NCBI RefSeq assembly: GCF_009389715.1
Contig: NW_024067979.1
Location: 124,001-188,000 of the forward strand
Length of the DNA: 64,000 bases
Direction: 5' to 3'
DNA from: Phoenix dactylifera
Lineage: Eukaryota; Streptophyta; Magnoliopsida; Arecales; Arecaceae
Part shown: in pieces, positions 22,438 to 33,689 of the stretch
Numbering within the stretch: the first letter of the stretch is position 1
Layout of the letters: each line of letters opens with the position of its first letter
Position numbers and translations under genes: made by a program
Notes under the pieces: model-generated
Seen by the model: only the letters and a program-made list of their open reading frames with translations
What the model was told of the DNA's origin: nothing
Database searches by the model: none

Positions 22438-24047
22438 TGATAGTCCCTAGACTCTATCACAAGTGCGTGGATCGTGACAAATAAAATAGGACAAAAAAAA
22501 AGTATCATTTCCACAACGAGGCGATTCAAGTATCAATTTATAAATTTTCTATATTATATAGATAACCCCAAATTGATGTGACTAAGTACAATTTCTTAAC
22601 CAAAAAATCAAATATGAAAGGTTCCTAGGGTTTGGATTTCATCAATTAAATTTCTTCAATGAATTTAAATCTGATTGTTAATATTCTGTTAATTACAATG
22701 ACCAAATCCCTTTTTTTTTAATGTGATATTCTCTTTTAAGGCATAACACCTATACCTATATTAGTCCTATATCTACTTTCGTGATCATATAGATTAATAT
22801 AAATTTATTATGATCCGTGAAATTCTTGAATGTAGGTCACAAGGGTATGCATTTATTTCTAAACTACACTGCCAATGTTTGATAAATTCATCAACTAATA
22901 TTGAACTTTAACTTTCGTTATTTCAGTCAACATCTTAAGCATGCAATTCATGGCTAGTAAAATGCAAGAATGAAAACCGAAATTATCAAATTGTAATTAA
23001 CAAAGGATATTGAATACAACCATACTCAATTTATATCAAAAATTCAATAACTACGTCCTAGCCCTAGGATAAGAAAACTAGCAAATCATAACTAATAAAT
23101 CAATCCAATTATTTCTCAAACATAAATTTCGCATTCAACATCCTTAATAACAATTCAGCAAATAAAAAAAATATCATAGAAAGGAAAAGAACTCTGTATT
23201 TGCAAAAACCCTCCGTTCCGTTCTTGCTCCCGGAATTCCAGCTTTTTTTCTTCTTCTAGAATTCCTGGCTTTTCCTCCTCTCAGAATTCGAGATTCTCTG
23301 AGTTTTCTTCTTCCTTATCTCCTTGCCACCCCCCTAGTATCTGCTGGCTCTCAGCTTCTCCCAACCGATTCTTCTTTTTTTTTTTTTGAATTTTAAAATA
23401 GATTTCCCCCATATCTACTGGCTGAAATGCGGAATTCTAGGCTGATTTTATTACTCGACTCCCAGCTAGATTTAGAGCACCAAAACGATACACTTTGGAG
23501 TTGGACCCTTCACGAAAGTTTTAGATCTTGTTCTCAGCTTTCCAACGCACCTAGGCTTGCATTATTCTGACGTCTAGAACTCCATGTACAAGCTGAAAGC
23601 CGAAACAGGGTCTGGGCTGCAGTAAACTTTTGGACAGATTCGGGCTTCTCCGTTTCGGCTAAGTTTTGAACTTCAAAATGGCAGAACTGGGTTTTGTGCT
23701 CTTATAAAAGTTTTAAGCCTACGTCTTATCTTTCCAACAAGCCAAACAATACCTAAAACCGAGGTCTGTAGCTCCAGTTAGAACCCAAAAGTCGAACAGT
23801 ATTCTGGTTTGACTAGACCAGCCCAACTAGGACTTGCTCTCTAGGCCTAGCCCAAATTTTACCTTTTCACATCAGCCTAATTTTAACCTAATTCAATAAT
23901 TAAACACCTGCAAAATATCAAAAATTTTTAAAAATTAAATAAATATAAAAAGCACTTAAATTCTAGATAAATGAGCTAAAAACATATCAAACATCCTAAA
24001 ACAAAACAAGGAGGGCTAAAAAATGTGTGAAATAAATTTTCACATCA
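22438..24047. mobile_element. Solo LTR fossil, 1610 bp
   Basis: The segment starts TGATAGTCCC and ends TTCACATCA, and is flanked by the 5-bp duplication ATATA (22433-22437) and ATGTA (24048-24052). The homologous site beside A2 (about 28237-28245) reads AGATATACTAAG without the insertion. It has TG...CA ends, a 5-bp duplication and no coding sequence, hence a solo LTR of an unidentified LTR retrotransposon. The mismatch in the duplication suggests it is not very recent. Confidence 0.8.
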
Positions 24048-24052
24048 ATGTA

Positions 24053-24263
24053 CTAAGAGAGTGACATGTTCAAATTAAAAGGTACGGCACGAGGGGCCGG
24101 ACCACGACATATTTAATAGGTTAACTTGTGAACTCGGCTGTGGCCTGTGGCGCATTAAATTATTGTGCCTATGGAGGTATCTCTTGGAGTGATAAGACGG
24201 AGTCACGAGCGAGTGAAACGACTAGGATCTTCATTTCGTAAAATAGATATGATTAGAATTGAG
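24053..24263. other. Module junction, A upstream to B2
   Basis: Homologous to 28243-28380 and 60460-60620. It contains CTAAGAGAGTGACATGTTC and GAGTCACGAGCGAGTG, short sequences that recur at module joints (15858, 28316, 61676). There is no gene. Confidence 0.5.
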
Positions 24264-24356
24264 TCTCGAAAGTTGGACCATCTCGTAGAGCAAAAGCTAA
24301 AGAGATCCGGTTTGTCCCCACTGGTCGTATACCCTGCTCATAACATTCAATTGTAA
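24264..24356 (+). pseudogene. Sulfotransferase pseudogene fragment B2
   Basis: Only the last part of a B-type gene remains, reading SRKLDHLVEQKLKRSGL. The rest was lost at the module joint. The following 1.2 kb are the usual B-to-C spacer, but no C gene follows. Confidence 0.85.
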
Positions 24357-25740
24357 TCTGTGTTGCATCTCAAGCGATTCATCTTTGGGAACTGTTTGCA
24401 TGCTTAATCTTACATACATTATATTTTAGATATTGCAATTTTATGATTCTTTGTTGCTTGATATTGAAGTTTTACTCTTTTTTACTGTGGATGTATTTGG
24501 ATGTACTCTAGAAAATTAAAATTACAGTATTGTATAATGTCTCATATTTTTTGAAATTACAAAATAGCATTTTGGGTTAGTTGGTTTCCGATAGTAATAG
24601 GAGATTCTACAAAATCTTTTATATGGTGAAATTAGAAAATCTTACTTAAAGTAAAAATTTCTATTTCTTATTTTTTCTTGAAATTTATTTTTGAGCTTCC
24701 TCTTTCTAGTGATAAAAAGGAAAAGTCTCAATTTTTTTTAAAATTCTAAAACTTTTGAATTAAGGAGTAGACAAAATAATAATTTAAAATTTATAATGTT
24801 TAGATATTATCTAAATTTTTTGGATTTTTTTGGATGCTCGCCCTTCCGCTCATGACTTGTGAAGATAAGCAAAAAAATGATTTATTTTTTTCAATTTATT
24901 AGGCTTTTCTCATTAAACATCTTTTTCGGGAGGACAGAATATTATTGTAACAAGTTGGTTTCACCTAATCCGGCTCTGCAATGCTTTTTTTTCTCCAATC
25001 CGAATTTTTTAGTCGTCTATCGAAATAACGTGTGATATAGGAACTTTGTATATTATTTATTTTGGAATGGTTGATGGCACTCTATCATTGTTCTGTCAAA
25101 AAAATAAAATAAAGAGAAAATATATAACAATAAGCACCAGTTGATTCATGCACATAGTAAGCTCAACAAGGACATGCCACCTTTCAAAAAAAAAAATTAA
25201 AAAACAAAAAATGTTATAATGATGGATGGCAACTGGAGCAGTTCCATTATATAAAGGAAGGACAAGACAGCAATAGCAGGAAAAATGGTTGCTTAGCCTA
25301 CCTTTTCTTTTTTTTTTTTTGTTTTCTGGCCTTTTTTAATTCTTCGGTCTAGCCTCTCTCTTCTGCTGACGTTAGGAAGAGGTCAAATCCATCATTTTAA
25401 TGAATTCAGCATGCATGGACTCGTTCAACTGGTTCCGATACGACCCTCGAAAATAAAAGACATTTCAAATCGGATATTTTTTTAATTGTTTCTGTTTCAA
25501 TAATCAATATGCAATTCTAATGAAATTCCAAAATAATTTTTGTATCGGATCATTAGATGCAGTTTAGCGGAGATCGATCTGATGCGATCAAAAACAATTT
25601 TTTTTTCTAAGGATCAAAGAAATATAAGCCAAATCTGGGGAGGAAAAGCACGGTTTTGCCGGTCAGCAGTTGGAAAAGGTTGGTGGGAAGCAGTTGTGAC
25701 GCTCGCTTGTAACTTATTCTGCACCAAAAAAAAAAAAAAC
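24357..25740. other. B-to-C spacer and upstream block without a C gene
   Basis: Homologous to 11756-12945 and 38244-39345, including the conserved block with AATTCAGCATGCATGGACTC near 25405. The end (25690-25735) matches 51400-51435, upstream of gene C3. The C gene expected here is missing. Confidence 0.7.
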
Positions 25741-26300
25741 GCCTGTTTCATCACATACATGAAAATTTCCACTTCGAATTTTCTCAAGATCAACTTCGAC
25801 GAATCGGTCCTAGATGAAGGTGTGCGAGGTGGTGCGGATTTTATGATACGGAGCCCGCACTCCAGAGTGGTGGCAGCAGGAGGCTGTCAGTTGTTCGGCA
25901 CATCAGTTTCCGGGGCAGAGCTACAAGCTGCCTGGGCAGGTCTTCGATGTGCGAGGCAGGTACTGCAGGCTGGCTCGATTGTCTTGGAGGACGACTCGGC
26001 TACAGTTATCAGTTGGATCCAGGGAGGGCTGAGGGGTGAGGGCTCAGACCACCCCTTGGTTCGGGATATTGGGATGATGTGTGGGGTTGGGGTAGCCATT
26101 CAGGCCAAACATGTATTCAGAGAAGCTAATGGGGCAGCCGACTGGATGGCTGCCTTCGCGGCTCATCATTCAGGGTACACTTTTTGGATGGGGAAGGGAG
26201 AGCTGCCACTGACTCTCCGTGAGTTAGTGTTTTTTGACTTTATTGGGTGTATTCGTACACGCACGGTATGAGAACCCGTTTTCAGCAAAAAAAGAAAAAA
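25741..26300 (+). mobile_element. 5'-truncated LINE with RNase H domain
   Basis: The reading frame that ends at 26271 encodes the RVT_3-type RNase H found at the C-terminus of many plant L1 LINEs. It shows INFDESVL (first Asp), SGAELQAAWAGL (Glu), LEDDSATVISW (Asp) and REANGAADW (last Asp), so all four acidic positions appear present. An A-rich tail follows at 26288-26303. The homologous site at 51425-51450 upstream of C3 lacks the insertion and is A-rich. Only the last part of the LINE was inserted, a typical result of incomplete reverse transcription. The frame is open but has no start of its own, since its first codons lie in host flank. Confidence 0.8.
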
Positions 26301-26303
26301 AAA

Positions 26304-27020
26304 TGTCGGTCACATCATGAACGTGGTGACGGAATTATTTTGAACCGCTCCTCTAAGCAGTGTCAGTACTTTCCATCCTATGTCACAAAATAGTTAGCTT
26401 GAAATTTTTGAGGTAGCGATGCACGAATTCCCTATGATTTTTCAAGCATTTCGATGTTGAGAATCATAGAGCTTCCTTTTTCCTAGCTGGCTAATAGATA
26501 AAAGAGATTTCTATAATCAAGATTTTTAATACTTTTACGATTCATAATAGTAACAAAAATGCTGGGGCAAATAAATAAAGGACCAGTAATGTTGGACAAA
26601 CAATAGTTGGGCTCCATATCCAAGACTTGAAACTTTTTGATTATTTAGTGAAATTTTTATGATTTATTTAAATGATTATTTTTTACACTCTTTCAAATAC
26701 ATAGGCGAATCAGAGTCGGCTGGAATGGGATTTGGCCCATTCCAGTCCATCCACTGGCACCGCAATATGACTCACTGTTATTTATATTTTAGCAATTATT
26801 CTAAATAAAACAAATAAATGTAGCATTAATAGCATGTGACGAAAACATCACGAAGGCACGTCGATGACAGAAGTAGCAGACGTCTTTCGCAGTTACACCT
26901 TATTGACGCTCTCTCGGGCCAACGAAGGTTGACTGCAAGAGCCGAGGCAGAGACGCTACAGCCAAGACTAGCTTGCAACAAGCGGGGGTTACAGGATTGC
27001 AGCAAACTTCTTACGTAATT
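26304..27020. other. Flank downstream of gene A2
   Basis: 26304-26394 matches 51440-51515, and 26395-27020 matches the 3' flank of A1 (20640-21262). Two module ends therefore meet near 26395. The last 200 bases are the probable 3' untranslated region of A2. Confidence 0.6.
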
Positions 27021-28136
27021 TCATTCTAAACATCCGAAAAATAAAAAGAAGATCACAAACAACTTCGACAAGACTTGTGCTTGGACATCACCATTGGTGG
27101 CCGCCGCTTCCACATCCACACCATGGAGGGTTAGACCGGACCCCTCAAGCTTTTGCTCGGGGATGCGGTCCAACTTCCGCGCCATCTCCGGACTCATATG
27201 ATTCCTCCAATCTCCTGCCTCTCCTTTCCTGAAGAAAGAATCCTTGGTTAGGACGAATTCGGGATGCAGTTTACCCGTCTTGTTGACCTCCAAGCTCTTC
27301 AGGTTGTCAAAGCTGCACAGCTTTATGACCTCCTCCACCACCCCTTCCTTCTCTTCCTCTGGAGAGAAGGGACACCCCATGAACTCGGCCAACCGCCTCA
27401 CAATCCGCAGCGGATCCTCTAACATCTCCTCATACTTCAAGAACAGCACCTTCTCTGGCCTCCTCTGGCTCTCCTCCCAGTACTCGAGAACATGCTCACA
27501 TATCGGCCCATAGGGGCAATTGTCCTCACAGAACATCTCGAAGGCCTTTGTAAATGGAATTGGCTCCACAGGTTGCGGCCTCATCCCATTATTGAAGTAC
27601 CACCGGGAGACCAACACATCCTTGGGGTCCCGGCACACATATATGACCTTACAGTCTAAGCTCTTGATGGTGTGTGGTAGGAGAGAGTATGGCAAGTGAG
27701 TGTTGAGGATACGAGGGGAGGGCATGGCTTCTATTTCTGAGGCTTGGCCTCTGGAGTAGGTTCTGTCCACGAAAGGGACGCACTCGTGGGGATTTCGGCG
27801 AAGGAGAGGGTGGTGATCGAAAGGGTATTGGGCTCGTGTCATGATGGCGTAGGTGAGGGCTTTGAGCCAGGTGGTGCCGGACTTGGGGTAGCTCAGCACC
27901 CAGAGGTCGTCGGGGCGAGCCTTGAAGTTTTGTTGCATGTCCATGATACCGGGGAGAACACGTTGTGGGATCCAAAAGCCTTGGTATTTTCGGGTGCAGA
28001 TGGGTGCCCAGCCTTCCTCCAAGGGGAGGGTTGAGATGAGGTCGGTGTAGTTGGAAGGAGGTCTTGGATCCGCACTTTTTTTTCCTTGAGACTCCATTGG
28101 AGGGGGGCTGTTGCAAAGAGATGGTTGAGCGGCCAT
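27021..28136 (-). CDS. Cytosolic sulfotransferase A2, C-terminally extended
   Basis: A close paralog of A1 with the same SOT motifs: PKSGTTW 84-90, His147, YVCRDPKD 166-173, RKGEAGDWRNH 303-313. It should have the same PAPS-dependent activity if expressed. Two oddities stand out. The A1 stop codon TAG reads TTG here, so translation continues for 16 residues into former 3' untranslated sequence and adds a hydrophobic tail with FVIFFLFF. Trp213 of the conserved PIWEH segment is Cys (TGG to TGT). The start at 28136 is the first ATG and matches A1. The gene may be functional or newly drifting; about 21 of 355 residues differ from A1. Confidence 0.92.
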   Translation of the reverse strand: MAAQPSLCNSPPPMESQGKKSADPRPPSNYTDLISTLPLEEGWAPICTRKYQGFWIPQRVLPGIMDMQQNFKARPDDLWVLSYPKSGTTWLKALTYAIMTRAQYPFDHHPLLRRNPHECVPFVDRTYSRGQASEIEAMPSPRILNTHLPYSLLPHTIKSLDCKVIYVCRDPKDVLVSRWYFNNGMRPQPVEPIPFTKAFEMFCEDNCPYGPICEHVLEYWEESQRRPEKVLFLKYEEMLEDPLRIVRRLAEFMGCPFSPEEEKEGVVEEVIKLCSFDNLKSLEVNKTGKLHPEFVLTKDSFFRKGEAGDWRNHMSPEMARKLDRIPEQKLEGSGLTLHGVDVEAAATNGDVQAQVLSKLFVIFFLFFGCLE

Positions 28137-28243
28137 TGAAGAAAGGATGCTATGCTATATGCTCTCTAGCGGGTGTTTGTTTGCAGGGACTATGGTTCTA
28201 GTTCTCCCGGAGTGGCCTAGTTATCCCCTAAATAGAATAGATA
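28137..28243 (-). promoter_or_regulatory. Proximal upstream region of gene A2
   Basis: Nearly identical to the segment upstream of A1 but without an insertion, so it represents the ancestral promoter arrangement. The promoter role is inferred. Confidence 0.35.
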
Positions 28244-28524
28244 TACTAAGAGAGTGACATGTTCAAATTAAAAGGTACAGCACGAGGGGCCGGACCACGA
28301 TGTGCCAATGGGGAGGGAGTCCCGAGCGAGTGGAACAACTAGGAACTTCATTTCGTAAAATAGATATGATTAGAATTGATTTTAAGGTCTTTTAGCATTT
28401 TCTTCAGCTTTCTCGGGTGCTCCTTGCGAACTTCTAGGATGTTGTTCGGGTTATCTATCTTGCCTTGGGCTTTCTATTTTTTTACTTTTTTATTTATATC
28501 TATTTTTTTGTTCTAAATTATATT
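28244..28524. other. Module joint upstream of A2
   Basis: Starts with the shared CTAAGAGAGTGACATG sequence and continues into the flank that precedes the TRIM-like repeat. No gene is seen. Confidence 0.5.
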
Positions 28525-28985
28525 GTGAGTATTCGTAAAATGTGTGTTTTATTCTTCATTGGCTATATATTGGATAGGTCTTAAATACTCATATAAGATC
28601 AAAAAAATTTAAATAATACTTTTTGACGAGCCATTTTTTTGATGAATTTTTAGATTGTGACAAATAATATCAGAGCAAACCCAGACCATGGCTCATATGG
28701 GTTAGGAGACACTGCGACATGGGTCTATTTGAGCTGACCATGAGCAGATCATGATGTTTGAGCTTGGATTTGTGGTTTTTGTAAATAAATTTGAAATATT
28801 TGTCTAGTGAGGATGCAAGGACTTAAAAATCGAAAAAGCATGTGAGGATCATATGAGTATATATTTAGTCTCATATCGGCTATATATTGGATAGATTTTG
28901 GATACTTATAAAGAGCCATAGAATCTATATATTATCATCTAGCTAGCCTTTTTGGGTGAGGTCCTAGGTTGTTATATATTTTCTC
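28525..28985. mobile_element. TRIM-like repeat, module 3 copy
   Basis: Homologous to 14362-14788. Both LTR-like segments (near 28555 and 28870) and the AATATCAGAGC primer-like site near 28668 are visible. Confidence 0.5.
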
Positions 28986-29054
28986 TCTTAATTTTGTACC
29001 CCTAAGCTAAAGACATTTTCAACGGGTGGTGAAACGACAAAGTATTTAAGCAAG

Positions 29055-29285
29055 ATATATAGCACACATTTGGTTTGCAACCGTAATCAGAATTAAAATT
29101 AAAATCTGAATGAATTAGAATGAGAATCAGAATGGTTATATCCCTCGAAGCTTTTGGTTCGTGACGGAAATCGGAATCAGAATGAAATTTGAATACTAGG
29201 AGAGGGTAGGGATTGGATTTTAAAAGACTGAGACATTTCTATTCTTATCTAAAATCGGAATAGGAATGGGACTCTCCCCAACTAA
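29055..29285. mobile_element. MITE-like repeat copy 3
   Basis: Homologous to 10850-11092. It begins CACACATTTGGTTTGCAAC and abuts pseudogene B3 in the same way as copy 1 abuts B1. Confidence 0.5.
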
Positions 29286-29292
29286 ACAGTTA

Positions 29293-29552
29293 GAAGCCAT
29301 GCCTTCCCCAAGGTTCCTCCAAACCCACTTGTGTTACACCATGCAACCAGGCTCGGTCCACGGCTCAAGTTGCCAAATTGTGTGCCTATGTCGGGATCCA
29401 AAGGACGTGCTAGCTCCTGGTGGCACTTCAACAGCAAGATGATATTGGCGATGGTGAACCCAGTTCCATTTGCAAAGTCCTTTGAGTTGTTCTGCAATGG
29501 TGCTTTTCCGTTTGGAGTAGTATGCGACCACTCTCTCGAGTACTGGGAGGAG
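29293..29552 (+). pseudogene. Sulfotransferase pseudogene B3
   Basis: Homologous to B1 from EAMPSPR to EYWEE. It shares the one-base deletion after the CRDPKDV codons (about 29412) with B1, B4 and B5. Coding homology ends at 29552; 28 unrelated bases separate it from the CACTA element at 29581. Confidence 0.9.
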
Positions 29553-29639
29553 ATACTATCAGAAAACATGCGTATAGTAACACTACAAGAAAATACACTT
29601 TCAGCGACCACTTTCGGCGACTAAATGAATAGTGGACGC

Positions 29640-30630
29640 TGCAAATAAGGCTATTTGTGACCAACATCCTTGTTTGTTACTGAATGATTGTCCTACACCG
29701 ACTAAATGCATATTTGGTCGTAGAAAATCAAAACCAAGTTGGCAGGGTGGAGGTAAAACGTTTGGCCACTAAAGTTTGGTCGCTGAAAATAAGGCTATTT
29801 GCGACCAACATTCTTGTTAGTTACTGAATAATTATCCTACACCAACTAAATGCATATTTGGTCACGGAAAAGCAATACCAAGTTGGCACGAGTCCAATAT
29901 TTCGCACGGGCGGGGGTAAAACTTTTGGCGACTAAATTTTAATCCTTAAAGGTTCACCTCCAGCGACTAAAAAAAAATTTAGTCCAGAAAAACTTTTACG
30001 AATGGCGCCTTTTTTCCATGACCAAACTTTTAACAGTGGAAGGTTTCCGTAAAACCGAACGATGTTGTACTAGCCCCTGTAAGATGCTAATTTCTAAGTT
30101 CAAAAAAAAAACTGCTTATTTTCAAATAGTGCCGTTTAACACCTTAATTCACTTAGGCATATCCTCATCTCTTCGGCTGAATCTCGATCCCACAACTTTT
30201 CTTCATACTTAAATTCTTTTTTATTTGTATTATTTTAATATAATTTTAAAAGCTCGAGCTCGGTGCTTGACTCCTTGTCAAATAAATATACGAATCGACA
30301 GGATACACGGCATGCGGACATGGGAATGGAAATCCGCTTAGAAATATATAGAATTCTTGGACATCCTACGGGCAAAATCTTTTTTTCATTAGCCCACCCG
30401 CACGATGGATCGAAAATCCGTTTAGAAATAATTTTGCATACATCCTTGTTAGTTACTGAATGATTGTCCTACACCAACTAAATGCATATTTGATCGCGAA
30501 AAATCAAAACCAAATTAGCACAAGTCCAATATTTCGCGCAGGCTGGAGGTAAAATTTTTGGCGACTAATTTTTGGTCCCTAAAGGTTCACCTCCAGTGAC
30601 TAAAAAAAATTTAGTCCAGAAAAGTATGCA
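29640..30630. repeat. Subterminal repeat block of the 7.5-kb CACTA
   Basis: A unit with GTTACTGAATGATTGTCCTA and AAATGCATATTTGGTC recurs near 29675, 29818 and 30450. Each copy is followed by TTCACCTCCAG(C/T)GACTAAA or related sequence. Such subterminal motif arrays are the known binding platform for TNPA in En/Spm-type elements. Confidence 0.7.
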
Positions 30631-30645
30631 TGTAGAGGACGTCAT

Positions 30646-31500
30646 GTGAGAAACCAAACAAACCTTAATTTTCTATTTCTCTATTCGGCTTTAACTCCTT
30701 GCCTTCGCCTGTTCGCCGTTCCCCTATCTAGAATCCCAAATCCCTCCCACTCGGTGCTAGCCAAGCCTTCTTCGCTTCCGAGTTCCTGCCCTATATCTGG
30801 AGAAGAGGAAGACCCTGTTCGGCTGCGGCGGAGGAACCTCTGGAGAAGACCCTGTTCGGCTGTCTGCGCGCCCACGAGTCTCTTCGGCGTCCCAAGGTAT
30901 GTCTCCTCCGGAATTTGTTTTAGCATAGGCCGGGAGGGCTTTTGTAAGAGGGTAACGAGGCCGGGCTTGAGGGAGAGGGAGAGGGAGAGGGAGAGGGAGA
31001 GGTGGGGGTCGTCGGGGGTTGTCGGAAGATTTGGAGGCGAGGCGGGAGAAGAAGAAACCCAGGAGGGCTTCTCCTCCTTCGCCGCCGCCGCAGCCACCGC
31101 GGAGGGCTTCTCCTCCTTCGCCAGGTTCATTTCGGTCAGCGCGGCAGGGAGAGGAGCGAGGAGGCGAAGGGGATTTGGGGCGAGGGCCTTTTCTTGGGCC
31201 GGCAGGGAGAGAGAGCGAGGAGGGATTTGGGGACAGTAGTTTTGTTTTGGGTGGAGAGAAAGAGAGGGGAGGGATTTGGTTGGCTTAATACACGTCTGAA
31301 GCCACTCTTATCTTTCATCCCTTCACTTTTTTGGTTTTGGTCTTGGTTTACCTTCCCTCACGTTACTTCTGATCCAGCTGGGCCATCGGGAAGAAAGATA
31401 GGGGGATTGGAGATGGACTTCTTAGAGGGTGGAGATTCTTTTAATTTTATCCTCTTTGTTTCTTCTCCTTTCTGTTTGGGTTGAATGGTTGTCGTGCTGT
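30646..31500 (+). other. GC-rich leader region of the 7.5-kb CACTA
   Basis: A sharp rise in GC, with CG dinucleotides and a (GAGAGG)n tract at 30969-31002. A possible splice donor CCAAG/GTATGT stands at about 30897. Open frames here are Arg/Ser/Glu-rich low complexity and match no family I know. It may be the transposon's 5' leader with promoter, or a captured 5' gene end. Confidence 0.4.
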
Positions 31501-31959
31501 GATATAGCTTGGGTATCGAAGGAGAGATGGGAGATGGTGGGATGGGACTTCTTTTAAACTAATTATTTTTTCATGCTTTTATTCAAGGATTATATTAAAC
31601 TGAAGAGGCTTCTTGTCTATCTTTGTTAGATTCATGCATCTTTGTTGAAATAGTATACTTGACAGCTATCTATTTTCATATCATTTTTTTAACTATTTTA
31701 TACTTATTAAAATTTATTATTATTATTATAATTAAAAAAAGAAAAGGTCTCATTCACTGAATTTGTCTTAGGCCCCCAAATGTATTGGGTCGCCGGTGAT
31801 TTTTTGCTGCAACTTTTTTTTGCAGGATACAAAAATAAATTTATAAACTAATCAATCTAACTTGATGAAGTAATTTGTAGGTCAGTCAAAATGGACAAGA
31901 ATTAGATGACAATAAAAAATAGAATGAAGAGTAAAGAGTATGGAGAAGGGGTGAAAGGA

Positions 31960-33650
31960 AATGATAAAAAATTTAGGCTCAGCAAATGATATTTGGTGTC
32001 CTTGTGTCGAGTGCATAAATGACAAAAAATAAAGCATTCAAGTTGTCAAGATTCATTTGATGTTGAAAAAAGTCTCGCCTTCTTACAAGACTTGGGTGCA
32101 ACATGGAGAATCTGTTCACGTGCATCAATCTTGTGTTTCAAATGATGCTAACTGTGACAATGGTGGAGGTGTTGAGGATAGAATGGCTGGGGATGGCACC
32201 GATGATAGGGATGAATTGTCTAATATGCTGGAAGCTGTTTACATGGGCACTTTCATGAATGACGATATTGACGAATTGCCTAATAACTTGGGGAGGGAGG
32301 ATGTACAGAAATTTGATAAGTTGTTCGATGATGCTCGACGACCCATTATCCTAGTTGCAAAATTTTTACAGTATTATCATTTGTTATTAAGATGCTTCAT
32401 ATTAAGGTGTACAACCAGTGGAGTAACTCCTCTTTTGACATGAACATGAAGGTATACAAGGAAATTCTACTGGAGTGTGATAAATCTGCTCCATGGACCC
32501 TTTATGAAGTCAAGAAATTTTTACGAGATTTAGGTTTGAGATATGTGCTAATTCAAGCATGCAAATATGATTGCGCTCTTTTTTGGAAGGAGAATGCGAA
32601 CCTGGAGAAATGCCCTATATGTGATGAGCCTAGATATAAACTGAATGATAGTAATGGTAAGAAGATTCCTCATAAAATTTTATGGTACTTTTTCCTGACA
32701 CCGAGATTGAAGCGCTTATTTTTGTCCCCAAAAATAGCTGTTGATATGAGATGGCACAAGGAGAAGCGAGTGGATGACAAAACATCAAGACATCCGGCTG
32801 ATGGGGAGGAATGGAGGAACTTTGATCGGCAACATCCTGAGTTTTTCAAGGATCCGCGGAATGTGAGGTTAGGGCTAGCCACCAATGGTTTCAATCCTTT
32901 TGAAAATATGAGCACATTGTACGGTATGTGGCCCGTTATCGTGATGCCTTATAATCTCCCACCTTGGAAGTGTATGAAAGAGCAATTTTGTATGCTGTCA
33001 TTGCTTATTCCCGAAAAATGGCTCCCGATAAAGAAATAGATGTTTACTTGAGGCTATTAATTGATGAGTTGAAAGAGCCTTGGAAGGATGGCGTGCAAAC
33101 TTATGATGCCTCTAGTAGAAGTACCTTTAGAATGCGTGCTGCTCTCATGTGGACCATTAATGACTTTCCTGCATATGGTAACATGTCTGGATGGCCAACA
33201 AAAGGTTACTTGGCTTGTCCCATTTGTAACGAAGATGCTACATCAAAATGTTTGAGGAGTAAGATTGGCTATATGGGTGCGAGGCGTTTCTTGCCTGAGA
33301 ACCACATATGGCAAAAGAACAAGCTCTTTAATGGTAAAAGTGAGGACATGTCAAGGCCACGAGAGTTCACAGGAGAAGAGATCTTGGAGCAAATTAATTC
33401 AGGGACATACAAGCTGTTGGGCAAGCATCCAAGCATTAATAAGAAAAGAAAAAGGGGAGAAGATGATGACACGATTTGGGCCAAGAAAAGTATTTTGTTT
33501 GATCTCCCTTATTGGAAAATACTCAAGCTGCGTCACAACTTGGATGTCATGTACATAGAAAAGAAACATTGCAGAAAATATTGTTGGGACAACTCGAGAG
33601 TATGTTTTTTTAAATTGCTTATTAAGGTTCAGCTATTGTATATTTAGTTG
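31960..33650 (+). pseudogene. TNP2-type CACTA transposase, broken
   Basis: A transposase-associated zinc-finger-like segment (CPCVECIND, then SPSYKTWVQHGE) lies around 32000-32110. The TNP2 core follows: LLHIKVYNQWSN, CPICDEPRYK, MRWHKEK, HPADGEEWRNFD, LGLATNGFNPF, MWPVIVMPYNLPPW, then DGVQTYDAS, FPAYGNMSGW and CPICNEDA. A shift of frame at a short A run near 33020 separates LLIPEKW from APDKEIDVYL. The sequence stops making sense after LDVMYIEKKHC near 33570, where the rest of the core is missing. A stop also lies near 32028 in the N-terminal segment. The enzyme would cut and move CACTA ends, but this copy cannot be active. Confidence 0.88.
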
Positions 33651-33689
33651 TTTTAGTCTTATATGTTACTTATACGTTACGGAATGTCG

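Noticed and set aside
25540-26271. A 243-codon frame that might be taken as a host RNase H gene.
   Set aside because: The domain is that of plant LINEs, an A-rich tail follows, and the paralogous site near 51430 lacks the insert; the N-terminal third is host flank.
30681-31484. Overlapping Arg/Glu/Ser-rich frames on both strands.
   Set aside because: Low complexity caused by GC-rich sequence and the (GAGAGG)n tract; no family recognised.
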